Origin: Fasciola hepatica
Lineage: Eukaryota > Platyhelminthes > Trematoda > Plagiorchiida > Fasciolidae
DNA length: 64,000 bases
Direction: 5' to 3'
Assembly: GCA_948099385.1 (NCBI GenBank)
Contig: CANUEZ040000031.1
Coordinates: 4,271,001 to 4,335,000, forward strand
Positions 45,129 through 56,400 of the stretch are shown in pieces. The notes beneath the pieces are model-generated. The model worked only from the letters and a program-made list of their open reading frames with translations. It made no database searches and had not been told where the DNA came from. The first letter of the stretch is position 1, and each line of letters opens with the position of its first letter. The translations under genes and the position numbers were made by a program.

Positions 45129-47340
45129 TAATGTCCCATAATTATTAGAAAAATCGCGCTAAGTAACCCAAGGTTCCTTGGTATCTCTTTGCCTACTTTG
45201 CCTCTTTTCCACATCAGGTCCCACAACACATACTTTCACCGCCTCCTCAGCAGCTCAGGGCCGAAAACTTTCTGCTTCATTCCTCTAGCCTGTGGTGGCT
45301 TATTAAGTGAACTCAAAGTTCAGCTATGGCGTCACCCATCCTGCCCCCCTATCCCCCAGCTTAGTGTCTTCTGTAACTTCACGCAGAATTTCGTTTTTTC
45401 CTCTACCGAATGCCTACCGTAGGTCAATCTCCAACCTCGTTACTGAATCTTCTGGATCTTATCTTTCCTTGTAGTCCTGCAGTTCATGGCCTCATTATTT
45501 TTGAGGAGCAGCTGCACCAATCATCCCGAATGAGATTGAACTGAAGGCCAGGCGTGGTCCAAAAACTTTTCTGTTTGATGTTGGACGGATTTTCCAATAC
45601 GGAATCTCTTTCTTGCCACTCAAGCTGAACGGACTGCCGCAGAGCTCAACTTCCTCCCATTGTTTAGCGGTCTATCTTCCGGATCATTGACGAATCAAAA
45701 AACAAGACGCAGGCAAGAATAGTTTCCTGAATCCTATCGAGCTTTCCAACGGTCTATCTTCCAGTTTACCGACAGTTCCAGAGGAAAGACACTGTCAAGA
45801 TTTTTATTATTAAGGTTTCCGCTTTTTCCTGTTGCTTATTGTACGAAGACCTGCCTCCAAGCTCACTGGTGACATTCAGATAACATAATAATCACAAAGC
45901 CCAAAAACACTTGGGCTTTGGCCTCGTACCCTGTACTATTTCATGACTTCAAGAATAGACTTTATTTTGTTATCTTTCCGTTAGCCTTTGATCCTCAGCT
46001 GGAGCTTACCGAGATAGCATTCCTCCATCTTATTTGACATTTCGGTGATCCTCAGTGCCCATCAACCACTTCGGGCACTGTACTAATCATCTCCCTGGCT
46101 AGTGCACCTGGATGATAATGCAGTATGGCCGTCTACCACCCCCTGTTCCCGTTGGCTCTGTAGTTCAAGTAATCAAAGCCTGACTAATTGCTGCTGGATC
46201 ATAAATCCGTATCGTGCTGGCTCTACCCTTGTACAGTCATCAATGATCACTCGTGCCCTTCCCAGCTGTTCGGGGTTAGGTCAGATCCACAGCTTCGGCC
46301 GACTCGCATCGGGGATGCAAGCCGTCTGCAACGATGTGTGAGCACAATGAGGCCGGTGGATCGCACCTCTCATGTTCATTCCACGAAGTGTCTTACAGGA
46401 TGGGTGTCCAGCGCACGATCGGTCCCATCCACCGGCACCGGTTGCGAATTGCACGCCCTAATTGTTCTCGCCCCACCGCATCCAGTACTGTCCGTTACAG
46501 GTCGCATGCTTCTACCATTGTTGGTCCACCACAATTCACTCATCTATTGTTATCGTCCGCTCTCTCATCACTTCCCTTTTGTGTCCCTCTACTTCCGTAT
46601 GCACACCTATCCTTTTTGTCCTTGTTCTCATCTTTTCTCTCTATGACAGCCATCACAGCATGGTGTTGCTCTCGCTCTATCCACTTTACTCTGCCCAAGC
46701 CCACAATATTCCCTTTTCCACTCTTGTTGCCCTCGCGGGTTCCTGATCTCTATTCGTTTGGTACACTTTAATGCACTTCGAGCTCGTTGGTCGCATTCTT
46801 ATACCGCGATGGTTACCATTTTTCGTGTTTTTGTTCTTCAGTCTGCAAATCAATTCCTGCAAATCGAGCAACCCGTATCCACTTTAAAAAATTCCCAAAA
46901 CCAGAACAAGATTGATTCGTAGTTTCTATGGTGCTCAATTGAAATTCAAAAAGGTACAGGCGTGTGCAAACCTCAAGCATGCAGCCAAATAGGTTCGGAA
47001 GCAAAACCCAAAGGTTCAAAGACCCGTGGATTAAGCACAACATTCAGAAACGATTGAAGACCAAATTCAAAAGTCTCACATGGATGAGCAGAAGCCCAAA
47101 AGAGTGGTGAAAGGACGTGGTTTTCAAAGCTGGATCGACCACTTGACCTTGAATTTGAACTCACCGGGCCGTATCGCAACAATTTACTTGAATGCCTTCT
47201 CTTATTCTCAATCGCGTTCGCATAACTGTACAGTCCTACTGTAACTTTCACTCAGCTTCCAACTGTACTGTATGATTTTGCATTGCACCATGCTTCGGGG
47301 TTATCCGAAATAAATTATTATTACTATATATTATTATTAA
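45126..47340 (+). other. 3' UTR of the split plus-strand B' element
   Basis: Blocks match the other UTRs: 45,570-45,790 with 11,830-12,030; 46,240-46,450 with the reverse complement of 35,330-35,560; 46,480-46,800 with 14,583-14,880. The terminus at 47,265-47,340 reads CATGCTTCGGGGTTATCCGA then AATAAATTATTATTAC and ATT units. Stem TTCGG/CCGAA is perfect here. No coding function is seen. Confidence 0.7.
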
Positions 47341-47344
47341 CTGT

Positions 47345-49076
47345 AGTCAAGTTCGCAAGGCACATAGAACACTTGGAAAGATTTTACAAATTTGTTCTTT
47401 ACACTATCCTATATCTCGTCATCACTCACCATACCCCCATACCCATGACCAATCGCCATATGAGGACTATTCTTTCCAACCTTTGCATCTTTTCACAGCC
47501 ACTATATTTTCCTTGCCTGATTCCGCAGTTCTTATGTGGCTCTTCCTTATAGGCAGTGCCCGAGTAGCAACTTCTGGCTCAATCCATTAGTGCAATCGCC
47601 TGCAGGCTCGCTGCTCTCCAGTTCCATTCTCCCAACTCCGATACACAACTATTTCTCGTGCTTTTTATTCCATCACGGGTTTACCTGTATGGTTGCCTCG
47701 ATTCTTTTTTCTCGGCCTTCATCCTGTTTCATCTGCAGTATAAAGAGCTGATTGGTCATCTCTTACCTGTTACCCTTCTGTCAGTACTCTCATCTATTCC
47801 GTATATTTTTCGCCACGTTCATCCTTAGTGCGTTTTCCAGGCTGTACCTCTTTTCCACTTTCCAGCTAGTGTAAAGTCGTCGTAACGTCATCATCCTCAC
47901 CTACAGTTTCAAACCACATGAACTGCCGTTAACTGATCTTTCTGATTCTCCACTTCCTTATTCCTTCCAGCTTTATTCGCTGTTGCAACTGCTGCATCTT
48001 TAAAACACCGTTCGTCTTACCTCCATAATGTCTTTCAGTAGTGACATTTTATACCACTCCAGCCATTTTGCACATTCATCCGCGGTAGCCATATTCACGG
48101 CCATCATCTTGCTGCATAAAGCACTTCCATTTACTACCTCTTCAGTCATTTCCGACCGTCACCACATATCACAGCAGCAATATTCAGATCGCTATATTTA
48201 CTCTTACCTGTTTTCTTCAACCCTTTCCTTCATATTCCCTTGTTTATCAAATTCTGCTGACAGCCATCACTTCTGTGCTTTCAAAGTCGCTTCTCTCTCT
48301 GTTGATCTCCCGCGCTCCCTAGTCATATATAAATTATTCACGATTTATCCAAGATAATCCTGTACCACCTGACCCAACCCTACCTGTCCCTTCCAAGCTC
48401 TGTTAATTCCGTGTTCCATTACTTCACTGCTATTTGCTCCTGGTCTTCCTGTATGGATATGTATCAATGTAGGTATATTTATTCATGTACTTCCTTCAAT
48501 TCCTCCAGTTTTTGCCGGCCTGTCCTCTTGTACATACCCCGATGTCTATATCTGTGCCTCACACTTACCTTACCTCGATCCTTCCAAACCATCTGACCCA
48601 CTCTTTACATCTTGCATAGTCCGCTCCCTGTTTTCAAATTGGCACCGTCCATTTATTGCAAAATAGCATACTTCATGGGCATCTAATACTCCGCGATGCA
48701 GTTCGATATTTTTCTTTTTTCATTTTCTTCTTTTCTTTTGTTTTTCAATTTTTCTTCATCGTTTCTGGGTACCATAGTTTTTCACGATGATTTTCAGTTG
48801 CCTCCATTTGGCCCGGTCAGTTCCTCCGTTTGACCTTGGTTTTCAAATTCACCAGCACCTGTGTGAATACATCCTTGAGTTCATCTAAATACCTTCAGTT
48901 ATTCCTTGGTATCTCCCCCTCATCTTTCTTCCAAGTTTGCTTACCGCACGTTTGTCGTGCCTATTTCCAAATTTTTACAAATTCTTTTGTCCGTCTTATC
49001 GGTTGCAAAAGTTTGATCATTCATCTGGCATGCCTCTGGCGTCTCTGAAATAATATGTTATTACTATTATTGTTAT
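47345..49076 (+). mobile_element. Uninterrupted family-B 3' UTR copy (5'-truncated)
   Basis: It starts right after the previous ATT tail and runs without a break through every block seen in the split copies, so it served here as the reference for the nested junctions (cut points near 48,210 and 48,660-48,800). The terminus is GATCATTCATCTGGCATGCC, then TCTGGCGTCTCTGAAATAAT and an imperfect ATT/TATTG tail. No ORF. Confidence 0.75.
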
Positions 49077-49079
49077 GAT

Positions 49080-49790
49080 AACCACGAGAATCGAAGCTCG
49101 TCAGATTTATTGTCAGATACAACTACCAGGGTAGTCAGAGTTCAAGTTAAATGAATATCACGGCACATATGAGCGAGATATAAACAAATTTTCAGATGTG
49201 GTGTTTGATGTGTGTTATGTTTTTTTCTAGAATCAACAAGAATAAACCGCGTAGTTTATACAGTCCAGGAAATCGACAAGGGTCGTTGGGGACTTCTACA
49301 AACGCGCCTTACAGCGTTATCCTCAATGCTATCCGTGCTTGAACTAGAAGTAGACTCGTATTTACCGCGTAAGCGTACAGCTTTTTACTTAATTCAAACT
49401 CCGCTTAGTTTCTTCATACTTATGCGGATATTTATGGCCGCTCCATTGTAAACTTGCGAATGATTTGTCATGTGCAATCTGACCACACACGCAAGCATGC
49501 TTCTAGACCAAAATTGAGAAATATCCATAGCGTTGATAGTTTATCCTCTTCTTTTTCAGCGAAACAGAAGAAAGGAACCACTTCGTGCAAGCAAATTAGA
49601 AGAAATTAGCAAGGTGCTTTTCTTCGAGAAAATCCTGGACTCTCAGTTAGCCCCGGCCGCTATCGGTCCCGAACAACTTGGCCTGGCCTGACTCGGGCGT
49701 AGCACAGGATTTTCACGTGAGTCTGGCAAAACACTCCATTCTGGGAGCTGGGTTATCCAGCTGAATGTGGCTTTTAAACCCGGAAAATCC
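49080..49790. other. No recognised gene
   Basis: The longest frame is 79 codons (49,212-49,451, plus), with a hydrophobic C-terminal end and no family I know. GC content rises towards 49,650-49,790, just before a family-C RT fragment, so part of this may be more of that element too decayed to read. Confidence 0.35.
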
Positions 49791-49794
49791 GGAA

Positions 49795-50420
49795 CCACTG
49801 TCTCTGAAGTACAAGATAGGGGCTTGGGCTTGATCGTTTTGCGGAACTTTTAACCTCGGCGCAACATCCGCAGGCTAACATGAAGGCAAACAGCCATGAC
49901 TAGTTGCGCGGAAAGCTCACATCAGGAGACCTTGCAGTGCTGATGGAGCGATATACAACCCTTGTCCGACCACACTTAGACTATACAGCCCTAATATGGG
50001 CTCCACAGTTGGCGAGGGACATTCTCTGTCTGGAGAAGGTGAACGAGAACGGTGTTTGAGCTAGAGGGCTGTAATATGAGGACAGGCTAGCAGAGCTAGG
50101 TCTTGCCCGCTGAAACGCGGGAGGGCTCGGGGTTAGTTGATCTAAACCACGGAACAATTAACCGAATTGTCGGTCACTAGGGGACAGCTATCTAACCACG
50201 GCAAAATACTCCACTCTACTGGGACACAAAGTAATTTAATTCGGTCGGAGCCGGCAAGTTCATCAGAGCCCACTTGTCTGTTTGCAGGGTGACCAAACAT
50301 GGAATAAACTTCAGGAGGCGGTGTGGGAATGTCCAGGAGGGAGCTGGAAGCAGAGCATACACATGCCTTTCCGTATTACCCGAGAGCCAGTGACATGAGC
50401 CCAGGTATAGCGCCGCGGTC
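49795..50420 (+). pseudogene. Family-C ORF2 C-terminal fragment
   Basis: The plus strand gives LRGKLTSGDLAVLMERYTTL, then VRPHLDYTALIWAPQ, RDILCLEKVNENGV, YEDRLAELGLAR and QTWNKLQEAVWE. This is the conserved end of CR1/jockey-type ORF2 (L-Y-x-x-x-V-R-P-H-L-E-Y-x-x-x-x-W-S-P, L-E-x-V-Q, Y-x-x-R-L-x-x-L-x-L, W-N-x-L-P). Three or more stops are present. A family-B UTR fragment starts just after it. Confidence 0.75.
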
Positions 50421-50429
50421 TGCTTCACT

Positions 50430-51053
50430 ATTCTTCTTCTTCTTCGCTCTTTGTAAGCTTATTTACTGCCTCTCCCAAACACATCTCGATCCCTTGAGAT
50501 TTTTTTCTACTACTTCACATTCACCGCGTCTCGATTTTTCCGCGGCACTGAGGCCATCTGACTCACTCTTAATGTTTTGTATTCCAGCACCCTATTTTCA
50601 AATTGACACCGTCCGTTTATTGCAATAATGCATAGTTTATGGCTACTTAGACCCCAACTATACAACTCAGTTTTCTTCTTCTTTTCTTCTATTCTTTTTT
50701 CCTTTTTCCTTCATCGTTTCTCGCAACGATAGTTTCTCACGTCGATTTTCAGTCCTCCCCATGAAAAAACCCCCAGGTTCCGTTCTCCCCCATTTGGCTC
50801 AGCCAGCCGCTCCATCTGATCTTAACCTTCGCATTTGCCGGGCTCATATTTGAATCTATCTCCGGGTTCACTTAAACTCTCTACATTAATCTGTGGTGTG
50901 CATACATTTATCTCCCTCTCATTTCTCCCTATTTCTTCCTACCCGACTTTTGTTACCTATTTCCAAATTTTTCATGAATTTTGTCTGTCAGTCTTGCCGC
51001 TTGTAAAGTTTTGATCATGCGTAAGGCATGCTTCGGGCGCCTCCGAAATAAAC

Positions 51054-51097
<44 letters not shown>
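50430..51097 (+). mobile_element. Family-B 3' UTR copy (5'-truncated) with long ATT tail
   Basis: It follows 48,560-49,076 and 30,330-30,898 closely (ACACCGTCCGTTTATTGCAA, then CCGCTCCATCTGATCTTAAC). The terminus shows GATCATGCGTAAGGCATGCT, then TTCGGGCGCCTCCGAAATAA and about 14 ATT units to 51,096. Both stems are perfect (CATGC/GCATG and TTCGG/CCGAA), making this one of the best preserved termini. Confidence 0.8.
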
Positions 51098-51098
<1 letters not shown>

Positions 51099-51217
51099 CA
51101 ATAGCTGGCAGCTGAGGGTCTTGACTCCTGTGTGGAGAGTGAACTTACTGATCGCCGGGATCTACTCCATTGAAATATTATACTTTGCCACGCTCTCGGA
51201 CGGCGATCCCGATACGT

Positions 51218-53240
51218 TCAGTTCAGTCCAGTTCAGTTTGCACAGGACCGGTAGCGGCCAAGGCCAATCGAGTACCTAGATTTCTATCGTTTGTACGCAC
51301 TTGGGTCAGCACTCACCACTAAGAGTTTGGTAACTTCTTCCTATCTGTTCATTTGGTACAGTCTTCCACTGATCCAGTTGCTCTAAAGAGGAAAACAATG
51401 GAAACGTCTTCCCACCTTCCAGGTGAGAGGCAACCGTTACGTGAGCTTTCCCTCATAAACAACAAGTCTTGCTTTGGTCCGCAGGAGGCCCGTCAAAATT
51501 TCACTCGAGGTGTACCCCTCCGTCTCTAAAATCTCCTCCGGTAACCCACTGTCTAGCTATTTTTTGGAAGATTCCACATCTTTTAAATTTACCGGCTCCT
51601 TGGTAACCCGTCTCCACCATGCAACTACCCTACGGCAAGAGGAGTTTTCCCTCAAATTTAGCCCTGAGCCAGCCCTTCACAGCTTCATACAGTTCCCTCT
51701 TCTCCGTTCGTAGAGAGCAATCACAAACATATCCCCGGCTTTTATTCTCGTTGAACCCCTCAGAATTCTAAATGCCCCAATGAGGTCCCCTCCCAGTCTT
51801 CTTCCTTCTAGAGAATAAAACCCCATGTTCTGCAGTGTCTGGTTGTAGGTCTTTCCCCGCTGACCCCCACCATTCTAGTTGCCAGCAGCTGGACATTTTC
51901 CAGACGAGCAGCAACGTTTTCGATGGGAGATACCCGAGCTTGCATGCGGTATTCGGAGTGAGGCCTCTCTACTGCTTCTTACAGGGTTAAGAACACATCC
52001 GCTTGTACGCAGGAAGTTGTTGACTTAAGTCTAAAGAGATCCTTAGGGGCTCCGATAGTAGCTAGCTTGTTCCGCTCTGCCCATTAGAACTCCGTAGTCA
52101 TAATAACACATAAGTCTTTCATCTGCTACACAGGGTCCATCGTGAGCGGTCCATTTTCCCCCGTTACGGTTGAACCCACTAATTCTCTATTTTGCAGATG
52201 ACTTCAACCTCGTTTAACGGCACATCTCACGTGTTTGCCCACTGGAGCACCTCCTCGATATCTCTCGCTAGTAATTCTTGCTGACCTGATTCGAAAACCT
52301 TCACATCGCCGGCAAGTATGAAATACGGGAGCTTCGGTGATTTAGATAAGCCATTTATGTAGGGGAGGAACAGAAATGGTCCCGGGACTGATCACTGAGA
52401 GACACTACTTGTCGCGTATATTGGCTCACATTTCACAACTCCAGCCCTAACATAGAAGGTCTTGTTAGTCAGAAAGTCAGCTATCCAAATGTGTGACCGT
52501 CCGTTTATCCGATAGGTCTTAAGCGTACCCAGCAGCAGTCGGTGATCCACTGAGTCGAAGGCCTTGCTGAAGCCTAGGTAGCCAACTTCCACCATTTCTC
52601 CTTTGCCCAGTTAGGTAGTGGCTTCTTCCTGAAGCCTGAGAAGGTTTCAGAGACATGACCTTCTCTTTAGAAACCTATGATGTGCTTTACTCATTAGCTT
52701 GCTTTCTGCCATATGATTGCAGATTTGTTTTCTTAACAGTTTCTTCGAGCGTTTGCAAAGAATACAAGTAAGACCTACAGAGCTCTAGTCTTGCTCCTGT
52801 GAGCTCGGTCCACCTCAATGGATAGCCACTACTGCCGACGTCTTCAGGTCAGATGGCAGCACACTTTGACTAATAGTTGCACGAAGCAGTCAACATACAT
52901 GCCCACTTATTTTCGCAGGCAATGAATTTATGATGGCAGTATGTATGCCACCTGGCCCAGCTGACTTGTTTAACTTCAGCCCCTCTAGCAATGTTCTCGT
53001 CTCCTCCATCGGTATAGACGTGTATGGCCCATCAGGTTCTCATACTTGGTCTTATGGGGTCTCCAGAAGCCCACCATTCCTTCGATGCACAACTTCGAAG
53101 TATTTACTGAGCTCCTCTGCTTTGTGTCGTGCTCACAAGATTCCAGAAAGTGGAAGAAAGGTGAGACCTGGGGATTTGCAGAAGCAGGAAACTGTACTGT
53201 CATTGGCATTGACGTTCAGTCCTGTGCTCTGATTTGACCT
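51218..53240 (-). mobile_element. Family-C (CR1/jockey-like) element, RT half, with CTGAA-type tail
   Basis: The minus strand gives, in order: linker LSKYFEVVHRR; LNKSAGPGGIHTAIINSLPA; RT motif A FSKAFDSVDHRLLLGTLK (frame 52,595-52,392); IADFLTNKTFYVRAG; motif B-like VPGPFLFLLYIN; a degraded motif C (LAGDVK, with the first Asp position changed); and C-terminal NMGFYSLEGRRLGGDLIGAF and RILRG. The element ends at 51,242-51,218 with ACTGAACTGGACTGAACTGA on the minus strand. The 5' half is missing. Several stops. Confidence 0.8.
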
Positions 53241-53311
53241 GATTTGAACTGAACTGAACTGAGCAAACTTCAAGGTGATTTTCGTAGGTCACGGTCGTAG
53301 CAACTTTTCAA

Positions 53312-53492
53312 ATGGGTTTGCAGGCAACGGGATGGCTGTGTCGGTGTATGTCCTGCGCGTGCGGGCCGCTGCCATGTTGCATTTCGCTCTGTAAAAATGT
53401 TAGAGAGTCAACAACAACTCGCCTGCTGTACACGATTATACTATTTGTGGTGGTTGTTTTGTCTCTTCTATCTCACGAGAGTGGTTGGATGG
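53312..53492 (+). CDS. SERINC: SERINC exon 1
   Basis: 181 nt, ending in phase 1 at ATG-G before the donor GTAAAA. It encodes the MG start, a Cys-rich N-terminus and the first membrane segment ([16 protein letters not shown]). Confidence 0.85.
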
Positions 53493-56400
53493 GTAAAATT
53501 TACAGTCAAGTATGTGCCATTGTTCTGTAATTCATAGTATAGTTTCAAGAAGACTTAGATAATTTCTGTTCTAAGTTGAATGCTGGCACTGGTTGCCGGC
53601 GGCTAGCAGGTTTTATCGCCATTTACAGACTATGTTTCCCGTTATTTGTTTTTCACTTTTTAATGACTTTCCTGATGACTGGAGTATCGTCAAGTCAAAC
53701 AATCAGGGGAAAAATCCATAATGGGTATGTGAAATTTTAGATTTTGTTATGCCTTTCATTCCAGGTTTTGGTTTTGGAAAATACTTTTTCTCGTACTGCT
53801 CTACATTCTTGCTTATTCTTTTCCCGTGTTAGAAAAGTGGACCAAAAGTAATGAAAGATACTTTTCATTTATTTATTAGTTTGGATGATTATCGGTATAA
53901 TCGGTGGTTTGATGTTTGTATATATCCAACACATCACTTTAATTGACTTTGCCTATGAGATCAATGGCATTTGGTAAGTGTGTTGCTCGATCAATACTTC
54001 GCGATAAAGTAGATCGATCTATTTTTCATACTGTGTTCACTTTATTGTAAGTACATAAAAAATTCGTCCACCCATATGTTTTTTAGTCTCATTAAGATAC
54101 TTTTCACTTACCCAAACAGCACGAGTATCAACCCGAGAGTCACCAAAGAGTTCTCTGAGTGTTCCGTTGACCGTGCCACTGGGTTAGTCCTAATAAAAGA
54201 AAAAAAAATGCACTTGCGACGGTCACCAATAAACTCGAAAAACGCACTTAGGCCGTACCATAGTTGTATGATCCTACAATCTATGTAAATTTTATTGGCT
54301 TTTAATGTAAAAATCCATGTTAACGTATGTCAGCAAGATATCACTCCAGTTTAGTGAGTTAAGGCACGTGAAAGAGCTCAGGCAAATCAGCAGTAAGGGG
54401 TGGCCGTCTACTGGAAAAAAGTGAATAACAGATTTGTTGTATGACTAAGCAACTAAAGTATGGTTCAAGCTCTTAAGGCTTCATCACTACTCGTCTCCTG
54501 TGTTTACCGTTAAAGTTTACTCGATGGTACGGCAAAATGACGCTCAGGGGAATCCACATGCTGCTTGGGTCGTCTGCTAAATGTAAAGTATAACTTAACG
54601 AATAATCGACAAGTCTGATTTCATACATTATTCATTTGTATAAGTTGAAAGGTGTTTAAGAGTGATTTTCCTGGACAAGCACTATTATTCTGAATGAAGT
54701 AAAACTTATTCCATATTTAAGACCCTTAATAATTTTTTTAAAAAGCCAGTGTTTTTTTACATGTCCACGAGGAAAAGTAGCCGTGACTTTCAAGAGACAA
54801 AACTGAGTGCTCCCTCAGTGGACACTTGGGGGTCACTCAGTGGTACAGCTAAAGAGACAACCAGGGGACTTTAATTCGACTTAGGGACCATTTGATACTT
54901 CAGGTATAACGGTGGTCTCTCATATACCCAAGACGCAGAGCTAACGTGATTTTCAGAATCAAAATTAAGTATCACTTTAGGAGACACTCAGGGGACGTCA
55001 AATGTCACCCTGTGCTGCCTGGATAATTACACGAAAAGCCACCTGGGGATTGAGTGTGGCATGTCTCCATGTGGCGATCATTCTTTGGCTTCAATAGGAT
55101 GGCCACGCACATTACCGGTAGTCGGTTTATACCAATTGATGACGCACATTTTGAATACCCTGCCAGTAAAAAATACGAACAATAGACACGGCCTTGTGGC
55201 ATCAAAGAAACAAAAGCTGGCTAGGAATAAGTTAGAATTACTTATGAATAACTAAATCCTGTTTATCCAGTATACAGAAAAAGCTCACCTCATGGCCCGT
55301 TATGTAAAGTGATGTAAAGATTCTGGTGAAAAAGGCGAGTATTTACTTCTTTGGGCCTTCTGAAGAGAATTTTAATTATTTATTACATGCCGGTGCATGA
55401 ATGTAGTGGGAGGCGTATACTCCATAGCCTGAGACCCACTGCACTATTAGGGTGGCCGGCCACCAGACCATGCGACTTGAATTGGGGAACCACACAACGT
55501 TCCAAAAGATCGGACGTGGTAACGAGCAAGACAAAGATGATTGTAACATTCTTCCTCCATCTCCAGTCTGTGGTTTTGGTTGTTGATTTGACAAAAGAAT
55601 GAAGTTGAGCCGTAGTTAAACCGTACGATGGTATGGAGTAGACATGTAGCCCATAGGGTGGCGGGCTCTTTTTCTCGGTCCTGATGCTACTAAGACTAGT
55701 AACATTTTGTTATCTTTTAATATCTAACAATGCAGTTTGTTTATCAATAGTTTCGTTGCTACATTCAATGTGAAATATTTACACCTTCGCTTGAGATGTG
55801 ATGGTGTAACTGTCTTCGATTTACACCACGATTACTCCGATACTTCGAACTTCTGCTTATCAACGAAATAAATTTCTAGTTCTTAATGCATGAGTAAAAG
55901 GTATTCCCTTTTGTTATTTTTATTAATCCAGGCACGCAAAAGCAGCCAAGTCTGTCGGATTCGCAGTGTGTAAGTTCGTTTCGGTCTAATAACACCACAA
56001 TTATTATCAGCTTCACACTGTGGAAATGATGAATGCATTCACTGAAGTAATCGCTGTTGTAATACGGAAACTGATTTTGGATGCAACTTTGTTTACAAAT
56101 ATAGCAACAAAACAAGCGAACGCAGTGCATTTGTGCACGCACCGGTTTTCTGTTAAGTATTTCTAGGTTATAAAGATATCGGAGCGCCAGTGATCTAGAC
56201 GCAGAAATACAGCACTTTGCAAATGCTCGTTTTTATCGGTTTCAGTTGAAGTAATTCAAAGAACGAATTCCGTGGATATCGACCGAATTATCTGAAATAT
56301 TAGGTGAAATGTTGCTCAATGATACGGAAAGCAGGTTTCTTTAAGTGTAACTATTATGTATTCTCATTTATTTTATTAAAATATTTCGCAGATTTTAATG

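Larger units (their letters stand above)
30900..47340 (+). mobile_element. Family-B' non-LTR element split by a 10.2-kb insertion
   Basis: Parts 30,900-34,002 and 44,205-47,340 form one element. The first part holds a proline-rich leader (about 31,080-31,700), EEP endonuclease (31,740-32,400), linker (33,085-33,390) and RT up to LLFLLHTNDI between motifs B and C. The second part starts with FLLTDDVKILYSY (motif C) and goes through the RT C-terminus to about 45,090. A 2.2-kb 3' UTR follows, ending in the B' hairpin and ATT tail at 47,340. RT motif order across the gap is exactly what a clean insertion predicts. The element body without the insertion is about 6.2 kb. Confidence 0.85.

Noticed and set aside
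54076..54288. 70-codon frame after a good acceptor (CCCAAACAG), candidate for the missing SERINC linker exon
   Set aside because: The joined codon would give Cys instead of the expected Trp, the translation does not resemble a SERINC loop, and no donor in the needed phase was found.
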